Shown piece by piece: positions 18,068 through 25,658 of a DNA stretch of 64,000 nucleotides (position 1 is the stretch's first letter; each line of letters starts with the position of its first letter). Below the pieces are notes generated by a model, which was given only the letters and a program-made list of their open reading frames with translations, made no database searches and was not told where the DNA came from. This DNA comes from Treponema sp. J25. GTDB taxonomy: Bacteria; Spirochaetota; Spirochaetia; Treponematales; Breznakiellaceae. A program made the position numbers and the translations under genes. Location: the NCBI RefSeq assembly GCF_004343725.1, contig NZ_PTQW01000014.1, positions 1 through 64,000 on the forward strand, given 5' to 3'.

Positions 18068-20020
18068 ATGGCAATCCCCTATATAAAACCCCTTACCCCA
18101 GAATTAGAAGACCGGATCCGACGGAACCCGAGCCTCAATATCGATAGTTTCATTGTACCCACCCCGTACGTTCTGGATCAGGGACTTGAAAAAGATCTGG
18201 ACCATTCCTTCGTATGGGAAGAGGAACGGGAAATTCTAGGGTATATCGAAGTCTGGTCTAATCCATTAAAAAAATGTTTTTACATCTACAAACAGGTTAC
18301 CAGTCCCTTTGGCAGGAGCAAAGGCATCGGGTCCGCCTTTCTTGCCCACCTGGCGTCGATACTGCCGGAGGATGCCGAAATAGGCTTGTATGTATGGGAA
18401 CGGCAAACCGAAATTCTTTCGTTCTATCTCAGACGGGGGTTCCATGAAGAAGAACGGATCAACTGGCGGGCCCTTACCTTCATAAAACTCCGCTCCGTGG
18501 CCAGGGATGTAAAGGAAATCGTCCCTAAAGTGGGCTTTCTTTCCGGGACCGCGGAAGAGCTTGGCAAGATTCGCCACGATGCTAAAAAAGCGATCCGCCT
18601 TATTGCGGATATGGCCGGGGCCCTGACCGCAGAAAACTGCTCCCGGATCATTGAAGACATTAACCGGGAAACCACGGCCCTGATCAACACCTTAAACCTT
18701 TTTCGGGACTCGGTGCAGCGCTTTAGAACGGTAAACCTTAAGGAACTCATCGTGGACCGCATCATCCCCATGATCGACCATTCGCCGGTCCCCTGTACGC
18801 TGACGCTCCGCTTTGCCCCCAACGTGGGAGAAGCCCGGGCCCATTACGTCGAAGTGGGTCGAGCCCTGGTAAACCTGGTGTCCAATGCCCTGGATGCCAT
18901 AAAAGCCGCTGGTCGTCCCGGGGAACTTACCATCGGGCTTGAAGAATCGGCGGGCTGGATTATTCTGACCGTGGAAGACAATGGCACGGGCATCGAAGAA
19001 CAGCGTTTACAAAAGGGGCCCGATGGGATGCCCTCCTTTGTAGGTATCAGCACCAAGGGTCCCCTGGGCGAAGGCCAAGGGACCCGACAGATTTACACCA
19101 CCTTTGGGGCCGATAACATCACCGTCCACAGCGAACGGGGCAAGGGCACCCGCTGGAAGATTCGCCTGCCCCGGGCCAGCGGCTCAGAAGAAAACACCTA
19201 TGCCCAACTAGAAACCCGCCTGGCCGAATTCAAGGCCCTGGGGGTAGAGCACCGACCGGGCCCCACCAGCAGCAAGGCGGAAATTTCGGCCCATCTCTGG
19301 CGACTCCGGAAGCTGGAAATTCTTATCTGGGACCTGATTCTGCAGTTTTCCCGAAAGAACAATGTCCGGGACCTGTATCGACTTTTTTTGGCCACCCTTC
19401 ATGGGGCCATAGAACTTGCCCAGTTTAAGGGAAACCTCTCTCAATTTCGTATCGATGAAGAAAACCTCCGGCTCTGGCTTACCGAAGCGGTACATATCCT
19501 GTGTCGGGAAGAGGGGGCCCTTACGTTTCTTGCGGGTCAGACCCTTTACCAGGGGATTCGATTTAAAGCCTATGGCCAGGCGGTAGACCGAACCGTGGTC
19601 TTTACCCTGAATCCCTTTACGGGCGTCTTCGGTGCCACCGACCGAAAACTCGCGGAACACGCCGATTTTGTCCCCTACCTTGGGGAACAACGGGATAGAC
19701 TTTTGCGGGGCGAGTTTTTTGGGGATGTAGAAAATCCAAGCACCCCCATTCAACTCGGGGTATGGGAAATTAACTCTATCGAAGATGGGCGGCGGAAAGC
19801 GGCCCTCGTCCAGCGGGCCTGTCAAACCCTGCGGGACTTTGGGGTGCCGGGGGACAAAAAAATCCTTTTTTACGAGACCACCTGGCGGCGTTGCGGCATC
19901 GATCTTGATACGGGCCGTCCCCGTACTCTGAAAGCCATCGCCGAACTAAAAGAGCATGAACTGGGCGATCTCCTTACCCAGATAGATGATGAACTTACTG
20001 ATTTTGTAAGCACCGACTAA
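18068..20020 (+). CDS. GNAT - histidine-kinase-like ATPase - unknown C-terminal domain fusion
   Basis: Three parts are visible in 650 residues. Residues 1 to about 145 resemble a GNAT acetyltransferase (YKQVTSPFGRSKGIGSAFLAHL is the acetyl-CoA loop). Residues about 160-220 are helical and contain RHDAKK, with H170 where a histidine kinase H-box might be, though the usual HE sequence is absent. Residues about 225-370 are a HATPase_c domain with N-box LVNLVSNALDAI (N273), G1 VEDNGTGIE and G2 GEGQGT. Residues about 385-650 are of unknown family. There is no membrane segment or receiver domain. The promoter was not found; a CTTGGAGGAACG ribosome-binding site precedes the ATG. Confidence 0.7.
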   Translation: MAIPYIKPLTPELEDRIRRNPSLNIDSFIVPTPYVLDQGLEKDLDHSFVWEEEREILGYIEVWSNPLKKCFYIYKQVTSPFGRSKGIGSAFLAHLASILPEDAEIGLYVWERQTEILSFYLRRGFHEEERINWRALTFIKLRSVARDVKEIVPKVGFLSGTAEELGKIRHDAKKAIRLIADMAGALTAENCSRIIEDINRETTALINTLNLFRDSVQRFRTVNLKELIVDRIIPMIDHSPVPCTLTLRFAPNVGEARAHYVEVGRALVNLVSNALDAIKAAGRPGELTIGLEESAGWIILTVEDNGTGIEEQRLQKGPDGMPSFVGISTKGPLGEGQGTRQIYTTFGADNITVHSERGKGTRWKIRLPRASGSEENTYAQLETRLAEFKALGVEHRPGPTSSKAEISAHLWRLRKLEILIWDLILQFSRKNNVRDLYRLFLATLHGAIELAQFKGNLSQFRIDEENLRLWLTEAVHILCREEGALTFLAGQTLYQGIRFKAYGQAVDRTVVFTLNPFTGVFGATDRKLAEHADFVPYLGEQRDRLLRGEFFGDVENPSTPIQLGVWEINSIEDGRRKAALVQRACQTLRDFGVPGDKKILFYETTWRRCGIDLDTGRPRTLKAIAELKEHELGDLLTQIDDELTDFVSTD

Positions 20021-20214
20021 AAAATGGGAAAGTCACCGGCCTCTGGGGGGGTTCAGGTTTTTCTTTCGGGTACTGGAGTTTTTTCTCGGGCGCCGGCTGG
20101 GGCTAGATTTGAAAAGGGGAATATATTCATCATACTATCTACAATTTGATGATCCACATTCCTTTAGCCACCTAGAACTAGATATGAGAATTAGAGGCGT
20201 GGGGGCTGCTTCCC

Positions 20215-21489
20215 TCATTCCCTTCCCCCTCTCTTCGCCGCCCCCCGGGCCTTAAAGAGTCGGTCATTCACCGCGACCCCAACGCCCCGGTTGGGGACCC
20301 GCTCGGCGAAAATACAGGATACCCCCCGTTCATCAAAATGATGGAGCATCCTGAAAAGGTTGGCCGCCCCTTCCACCACATCAGAATGGGAGGAAAGAAC
20401 CTGAATCACGCAGGAAAGCTCCTGTCCCGCCGTAAGCCATTCCGATTTCTCTTGAGCGGGACCAGGCCGGAGGCCTGACCGGTCATACCAGGCATCCCGG
20501 GAAGGGGTATCAAAAAAGAGGAACCCCCACCGGATTGGCCTTTGGTGGAGGGAAGCCCCAAAAGGAGCGGAAACATTTGCCGGCTTTGTTTCTATCGTTT
20601 CTATCGCAGCGGCCGTTTCCGTGGCATGTGCCACCGGGGAAGCGACCACCTCCGCCGGGGCCTGGGTATCTTTCTCGCAATGGGCTCCAGCGGCCGCGTC
20701 AGGTTGGCCCGTAGTGCCGAGGTAGGCCCCCACGAGTTCGGTAAGGGGAGGAATCTGCCCGGGGTCGTAGAGAATAAGCTCTGCCCGGGGTGCATAGTGG
20801 CTCGGCAGCTGGCCCGGGGCGGTGGGCCGAGCACTGGTTCGATCCACGACTGCCACGGGGCCGATGAGGGCCTCTATCTTTTCCTGGGGGGTTCCCCCGG
20901 GCCGCAGAATCCGGGGAACATCGCCGGTCATATCAAGAACCGTCGATTCCACCCCCACCATACAGGGGCCCCCATCGATAATGTAATCCACCCGTTCTCC
21001 CAGTTGAGAAGCCACATGGGCTACGCAGGTGGGGCTCAGGTACCCAAAGGGATTGGCACTGGGGGCCGCCACGGGTATTCCCGCCGTCTGGAGCAAGGCC
21101 TGGGCCACCGGATGGGCCGGAACCCGCACCGCCACCGTGGGAAGACCACTGGTGGCCAGATCGGGAACCCAGTCCTGTTTCGGCAGTACCAGCGTAAGAG
21201 GCCCGGGCCACAGGTTTTCCGCCAGGACCGCTACCAGGGCCCGTCGCGATTCGGGAAGGGCCCCTACATTAGCCACCTGCTCGAGTTCTTCCCGCCGGGC
21301 CAGGTGGATAATAAGGGGATCAAAGGCGGGCCGCCGTTTTGCCTCGAACACCCGGGCCAGGGCGTGGGGATTGCGGGCATCGGCCCCAAGGCCATAGACC
21401 GTTTCGGTGGGGAAAGCCACGAGGAGACCCTCCAGTAAGGCCTGGGCGGCCTTTTCTATATCCAGGCGAGAACTACTCAGAATCTGCAT
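20215..21489 (-). CDS. sua5: Threonylcarbamoyl-AMP synthase, long Sua5 type
   Basis: The enzyme makes threonylcarbamoyl-AMP for the t6A37 modification of ANN-decoding tRNAs. The N-terminal YrdC domain has FPTETVYGLGADARN, the KRRPAFDPLIIH motif and SANPFGYLSPT. The C-terminal Sua5 domain begins at about PGQLPSHYAPRAELILYD and ends in a nucleotide-fold-like segment with ERVPNRGVGVAVNDRLFKA. Between them lies an insertion rich in Ala, Glu and Thr. An upstream ATG at 21528 would overlap the previous gene by 35 bases and has no ribosome-binding site, so the ATG at 21489, 4 bases after that gene's stop, is preferred. Confidence 0.9.
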   Translation of the reverse strand: MQILSSSRLDIEKAAQALLEGLLVAFPTETVYGLGADARNPHALARVFEAKRRPAFDPLIIHLARREELEQVANVGALPESRRALVAVLAENLWPGPLTLVLPKQDWVPDLATSGLPTVAVRVPAHPVAQALLQTAGIPVAAPSANPFGYLSPTCVAHVASQLGERVDYIIDGGPCMVGVESTVLDMTGDVPRILRPGGTPQEKIEALIGPVAVVDRTSARPTAPGQLPSHYAPRAELILYDPGQIPPLTELVGAYLGTTGQPDAAAGAHCEKDTQAPAEVVASPVAHATETAAAIETIETKPANVSAPFGASLHQRPIRWGFLFFDTPSRDAWYDRSGLRPGPAQEKSEWLTAGQELSCVIQVLSSHSDVVEGAANLFRMLHHFDERGVSCIFAERVPNRGVGVAVNDRLFKARGAAKRGGRE

Positions 21490-21493
21490 AGGC

Positions 21494-22135
21494 TTACAGT
21501 TTCTTAGTGTACCGCTGGGTCGCCTCATCGCTATCTACAGGGGCAAATCCTATTTTTCTAAGGTACGCCCCGTGGACAGGGACCTCCGCCGTGGCATGCA
21601 CCACCGAAGCGCCTTCCGCAATACGACGCAGGGCCTGTTCAAAAAAGAAACGGGCATTCTTTAGATCCCGATAGGCCGGCACCGCATAATCAAGGAGGAT
21701 TGTCACTTCCCCAGAGGCATTCTTTTTATATACCACCAGGGATACCGGGACGGTCTGCCGGAGGATAAAACAGAGCCGTACCTCAGGATCATCGGTGGGA
21801 ATCCCCGTAAAGGAAGGGAAGAATTTCCGAATGTCCTCCCGGTAAAAGTCCACAAAATGCTCTACATAGGGATCCTTCGGAGAGAGCTCTAAAAGCTCGA
21901 AGGTTTCCGGCCTTTGGCTATCCTGTTTCATGGTCCACAGGTAAAACCCATTCACCAGCACAATAAAGGTATTGAGGAGAAACACCGGCCAGGCGTGAAT
22001 CAGGAGGCCATACAGGGCAAAGGCTGCGGAACCCACTAAATTCACCAGTCGCAACCGTACGAGATTTTTCATCATAAGACTGATGGCTACTATCACCGAA
22101 GCAGCAAGCCCAAACCATTCAATCACCGTATTCAT
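21494..22135 (-). CDS. YgjV-like membrane domain fused to a GNAT-like domain
   Basis: The N-terminal ~80 residues are three or four membrane helices with MMKNLVRLRLVNLVGSAAFALYG, as in the YgjV family of small inner-membrane proteins. Residues about 100-213 look like a GNAT-type domain (VPVSLVVYKK, LLDYAVPAYRDLKNARFFFEQAL, HGAYLRKIGFAPV). An upstream ATG (22177) exists, but a TATAGT box lies 7 bases before the ATG at 22135, favouring that start on a nearly leaderless mRNA. It is followed closely by sua5. The acetyl acceptor is unknown. Confidence 0.65.
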   Translation of the reverse strand: MNTVIEWFGLAASVIVAISLMMKNLVRLRLVNLVGSAAFALYGLLIHAWPVFLLNTFIVLVNGFYLWTMKQDSQRPETFELLELSPKDPYVEHFVDFYREDIRKFFPSFTGIPTDDPEVRLCFILRQTVPVSLVVYKKNASGEVTILLDYAVPAYRDLKNARFFFEQALRRIAEGASVVHATAEVPVHGAYLRKIGFAPVDSDEATQRYTKKL

Positions 22136-22285
22136 GGCCGGTACTATACCACAAAGCAGGAATCCCATTCCAGGCACCCTATTCCCGCATCATCATTTCC
22201 TCCCTTCTATTTCCTGGGGGACCCCAGGATAGCCGGGGTCTCGTAAATTCCCCTCTTACCCCTTCCGGCAACGCTCCTTTTTCTG

Positions 22286-22291
22286 TACAAT
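22286..22291 (+). promoter_or_regulatory. -10 box of the HAD hydrolase gene (probable leaderless mRNA)
   Basis: TACAAT (22286-22291) lies 7 bases before the ATG at 22299. A recognisable -35 box is lacking (TTCCGG at the right distance). No Shine-Dalgarno sequence is present, which supports a leaderless transcript. Confidence 0.45.
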
Positions 22292-22298
22292 CGCTTTC

Positions 22299-22943
22299 AT
22301 GATTTCTTATATCCTCTTCGATCTGGACAATACCCTCTATTCCAGCCGATACGGGCTTGAACAGGCCACAGCCGAACGGATCCGTCAGTTTACCGTCCAA
22401 TTCTTAGGCCTTCCTGAAGAAGAAGCCCTGGCGCGACGACAGGCCCGCCTTCCCTACTATGGTACAACTCTGGAGTGGCTCATGGCCGAAGAGGGCCTTA
22501 CCGATGTGGAAGCATATCATCGATTTATCCATCCAGAAGGAGAAGAGGCTCCCCTGGCGCCCGATCCCCGGCTTAAGGAATTCCTAAAATCCATTCCCCT
22601 GCCCCTGGCGGTACTTACCAATTCTCCCATGGAACATGCAGAACGGGTCATCAAACGGCTCGAACTGGAAGGAATCTTTACCCATATCTTTGACATTCGC
22701 TGGAACAATCATAAGGGGAAGCCCCACGAAGGGGCCTTTCGTCGGGTGGTTCGAGCCCTGGGGAAAGAAATTTCCGAAGTGCTCTTCGTAGATGATTATC
22801 CTACCTATGTAGAGGGCTATATACGACTCGGAGGCCCGGCGGTCCTGGTGGATGAAGAAGACCTGCACCCCGAGGTTCCCTATCCCCGCATCCGCAGCAT
22901 CTACGAACTGGCCCCCTATTGGCAACACCAGGAGCAGAAATAA
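22299..22943 (+). CDS. HAD-superfamily pyrimidine 5'-nucleotidase-like phosphatase
   Basis: The 214-residue protein starts with the HAD motif I DLDNTLY (catalytic Asp at about residue 8), followed by motif II LTNSP at about 107 and motifs III/IV (KP..GAF; VLFVDDYPT at about 165-173). The DLDNTLY start and cap size fit the Ppm1/SDT1 pyrimidine 5'-nucleotidase-like group, but HAD substrates are not reliably predicted from sequence. No ribosome-binding site is visible; see the -10 box just upstream. Confidence 0.82.
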   Translation: MISYILFDLDNTLYSSRYGLEQATAERIRQFTVQFLGLPEEEALARRQARLPYYGTTLEWLMAEEGLTDVEAYHRFIHPEGEEAPLAPDPRLKEFLKSIPLPLAVLTNSPMEHAERVIKRLELEGIFTHIFDIRWNNHKGKPHEGAFRRVVRALGKEISEVLFVDDYPTYVEGYIRLGGPAVLVDEEDLHPEVPYPRIRSIYELAPYWQHQEQK

Positions 22944-23064
22944 AGGCCAGCCTATGAAAGAAGGTATTAGTGAAAATCAGTGGGCCCTGTACCACATAAA
23001 ATAAAGGCCAGCCCTCTCACAGAAAAAAGAAGGGATTGATAAAAATCAGCGTATCCTGTACCAC
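22939..23064 (+). repeat. Imperfect tandem direct repeat after the HAD gene
   Basis: Two diverged copies (22939-22995 and 23000-23064) begin with the identical 14 bases AATAAAGGCCAGCC and end with CTGTACCAC, sharing GAAAATCAG / AAAAATCAG in the middle. The first copy includes the stop codon of the HAD gene. It looks like a small segmental duplication of the gene's 3' end. Confidence 0.6.
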
Positions 23065-23115
23065 TCAGGATAGTAATATCGAACAAAGGGCCCCATAAAA
23101 ATTTGAGGAGCGATC

Positions 23116-23673
23116 ATGGCAATCCACCTTATCAGAAAGACCACAAAAGAAGGTAATGTGATGCTCACCGTGCCGATGAGGACGCGACTTTCCCTCGGAG
23201 CTATCGGTGCTCTTCTGGTAGGATCTACCGCGTATGTTTCACTCCTGGAAGGAAAAGCCCCCTTCGACGCCCTCAACCTGGCATTGCTGGTACTGACCAT
23301 CGCGGCAACCCTTTATGAAGAGCGGTGGATCCTTGATAAGACAGGCCAAACCATCACCTTTCGATTTGGCATGCTCCCCCTGGCACGGCGGCAAACAATC
23401 CCCTTCTCGGCGGTAGAAAAAGTAAAACTGGAATACTTTGTCAAAGGTCGATCGGGCTTCCTCTCCCCGGAAGAAGCAGCCACCTTTTCCCGGGGCCGAC
23501 CTAAAGGTCCGGCACTTCCTTTCTTTTCGCCCCCCCTCTGGGTAAACCTGGTGCTATTACTCACCAATGGGGGACGTCTGGTGTTAGACTCCAGAAAAGG
23601 GAAAACCGCCCTTGAACTATCTCACATTGGGGAAGAAATCGCTACCCTTTTAGGAAAAGAACTAGAAGCGTAG
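23116..23673 (+). CDS. Membrane-anchored protein with two N-terminal helices, function unknown
   Basis: The 185-residue protein has two membrane segments (LSLGAIGALLVGSTAYVSL and ALNLALLVLTIAATLY) joined by a short loop, then a soluble beta-rich domain (KTGQTITFRFGMLPLARRQTIPFSAVEKVKLEY). The layout recalls bacterial PH-domain membrane proteins, but I cannot assign it. A GAGGAG ribosome-binding site precedes the ATG. It converges on the CapA gene, with 15 bases between the stops. Confidence 0.6.
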   Translation: MAIHLIRKTTKEGNVMLTVPMRTRLSLGAIGALLVGSTAYVSLLEGKAPFDALNLALLVLTIAATLYEERWILDKTGQTITFRFGMLPLARRQTIPFSAVEKVKLEYFVKGRSGFLSPEEAATFSRGRPKGPALPFFSPPLWVNLVLLLTNGGRLVLDSRKGKTALELSHIGEEIATLLGKELEA

Positions 23674-23688
23674 GCGTCCCCCCTTTCT

Positions 23689-25560
23689 TTATTGGAGAGC
23701 CCGAGAAAGTTCATAAAAGGTCCGCCGAATCCTTTCGCCCTTTTCAAGACGAACCCCCGTATCGTTTAATGTAACCGGGATACATTCCACGTATCGGACC
23801 TTTCCCTCGTATATCCCAACCGAGAGGATACAGGAATCCTGTGCCCCGGGCATATCTCCCATGCCAGGAAACAAGAAGTTCCCCAGAGAGTAGGCGATAG
23901 GGCTTCCTCTGTACGCTTCCATCCCTTGAATCACATGGGGATGGCTTCCCACCACCAGGTCTGCCCCCTCATCGATAAGACGCCGGTACAGAGACCGCTG
24001 TTCTTTTGAAGGGGTAGAACTCCATTCGGTGCCCCCATGGATCATCACCACCGAGAAAGGGGCCTCCTGTAAAAAGGGCCGCAGGGCCTGGAGGTGTTCC
24101 TCCCGAGCCCAGAGAATCCCGGGACGGCCGGCGTCCACCGCGGCCAGACGTTCCCCATCGAAGCCGTTTTTTTCCCGGGGATAGGCCCCCAGAGAAAAAA
24201 CCGCAAGCCAGGGACCTTCGCCGCCGGAACTCCACCAGGAAGGGCTTTCCTGGGAAGAAAGGCCCTCCCCGATTTTGTTAGGGGAAACAGGTTTTTGAAG
24301 GGGAGCTTCGGACTCAGGGGATTTACCCGTCATTTCAAGGGGATTGGGAGGATTCTCCTGGGACTGGGGCCACCACCAGGGGTTCGTTGCTTCGGCAAGG
24401 GTTCGACCGATACCGGAGGTTCCCATCCGGTACTGTTCAAAGGCCTTGAGGGTATCAAGGAGCCCCACTTCACCATAATCATAGATATGATTGTTAGTAA
24501 GCGAGAGATAGGCAAAACCCGCCCGCTTAAGCAGGGGAAGGATGGGAGGAGGAAACTTAAAATTATAGGATTTGGGAACCCGCCGGGCATGTTCAGTAAG
24601 GGCCCCTTCCAGGTTCCCAAGACAGAGGTCATGTCGGAGAAGGAGTGGTAAGGTATCGCCAAAAACCTGCTCGAGTCCTCGCCGATTCTCCAGGAGAATG
24701 GTATCAACCCCTCGCCCTGGCATGATGTCCCCTACGAAGGCCAGAGTATACACCTTCGTCGATGGAGGAGTGCTCCGGGGAAGGGACGCAAACCACCCAC
24801 GGAGCCGTTGGGAGGCCCCATCAGAGAAAGGCCCCCCAGGGGGAAACCGCAAAAGGAGCACCACCTTTTTAATAAGGGGGTACCCCGGCTCTGCCGGCAA
24901 AAGCCCATCAACCTTGAGGGCCTTGTACGGAAGAGTAATATTCGCGAGGGGAACCACCGCGTCGGGGTCTCCATCCATACGGAGGAGCACTTCTGATAAT
25001 GGCAGAGAACCCCCTTCATCCAGCACAGAGGCGCGGGGAGCATAGACCCGGGAGGCAAGAACCACATAGGAATCCCCCACCCGTTCTTTAAAGAGAGGTT
25101 CCTCGTACTGAAACAGGCGATGAATTTCAAGGGTTGGCCCCGGTCCAGTTTCCTTTCTCCCTTGAGCCCCACCTACCGGGCTAACCGGGTCGATGGGTGT
25201 CCCGGGGGAAAGAGGGTCAGCCCTTCCATGAGAAGGTGGGGGAGCCCCTTCAGCTTTGCCTGGGAGGGTAATAATCTTTAAACGCCAGGGAGACGGCAAG
25301 GGGGATAAGCTTTGAACCAGTTCCCCATCCCCTGGAGAAAGGTACAGGATTATGTCCTGTTCTTTTGTACAGGCAGAGAAAAGTCCCATGCCAACCAGGA
25401 GAAACAGAAGGCCCCTCGGCCCCGAGGAGTACCGTTTTTTCATTTTTCTTGGTAAAGGTTTGGAGGTCCCCCCCACTCCGGGCATTCTCTTTCTAAGATG
25501 CGCTCCTCCCGCTCCCGGCCCTTTCTTTGCCATAGGGACTTCCTCTGGTTTTACGATCAT
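23689..25560 (-). CDS. CapA/PgsA-type metallophosphoesterase lipoprotein
   Basis: The C-terminal ~340 residues match the CapA (PGA_cap) family: FVGDIMPGRGVD, GNLEGALT, FAYLSLTNNHIYDYG, VVMIHGGTEW and DLVVGSHPHVIQGME hold the metal-binding residues. Family members act in poly-gamma-glutamate export or have unknown roles. A signal sequence with lipobox (GLLFLLVGMGLFSACTK) marks it as a lipoprotein. Two start codons have better ribosome-binding sites than the one next to the signal sequence (25443): 25560 (AGGAAGGAAAGAGAGG) and 25533 (AGAGGAAG). Either would give an unusual 30-40-residue basic extension. A low-complexity Pro/Gly/Glu-rich stretch follows at about 25130-25260 and another at 24230-24370. 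Confidence 0.8.
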   Translation of the reverse strand: MIVKPEEVPMAKKGPGAGGAHLRKRMPGVGGTSKPLPRKMKKRYSSGPRGLLFLLVGMGLFSACTKEQDIILYLSPGDGELVQSLSPLPSPWRLKIITLPGKAEGAPPPSHGRADPLSPGTPIDPVSPVGGAQGRKETGPGPTLEIHRLFQYEEPLFKERVGDSYVVLASRVYAPRASVLDEGGSLPLSEVLLRMDGDPDAVVPLANITLPYKALKVDGLLPAEPGYPLIKKVVLLLRFPPGGPFSDGASQRLRGWFASLPRSTPPSTKVYTLAFVGDIMPGRGVDTILLENRRGLEQVFGDTLPLLLRHDLCLGNLEGALTEHARRVPKSYNFKFPPPILPLLKRAGFAYLSLTNNHIYDYGEVGLLDTLKAFEQYRMGTSGIGRTLAEATNPWWWPQSQENPPNPLEMTGKSPESEAPLQKPVSPNKIGEGLSSQESPSWWSSGGEGPWLAVFSLGAYPREKNGFDGERLAAVDAGRPGILWAREEHLQALRPFLQEAPFSVVMIHGGTEWSSTPSKEQRSLYRRLIDEGADLVVGSHPHVIQGMEAYRGSPIAYSLGNFLFPGMGDMPGAQDSCILSVGIYEGKVRYVECIPVTLNDTGVRLEKGERIRRTFYELSRALQ

Positions 25561-25579
25561 CCTCTCTTTCCTTCCTTGG

Positions 25580-25606
25580 TTGCCTAATTTATAAATACTG
25601 TATAAT
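25580..25606 (+). promoter_or_regulatory. Probable leuS promoter
   Basis: A perfect TATAAT (25601-25606) with TTGCCT 15 bases upstream. The first base of the transcript would lie about 45 bases before the leuS ATG. The spacing is short, so the -35 box is uncertain. Confidence 0.5.
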
Positions 25607-25658
25607 ATAGCGTACGATTGTAACATTTTGATATGGACCTCAGTGTAAGGAGCCTGCG

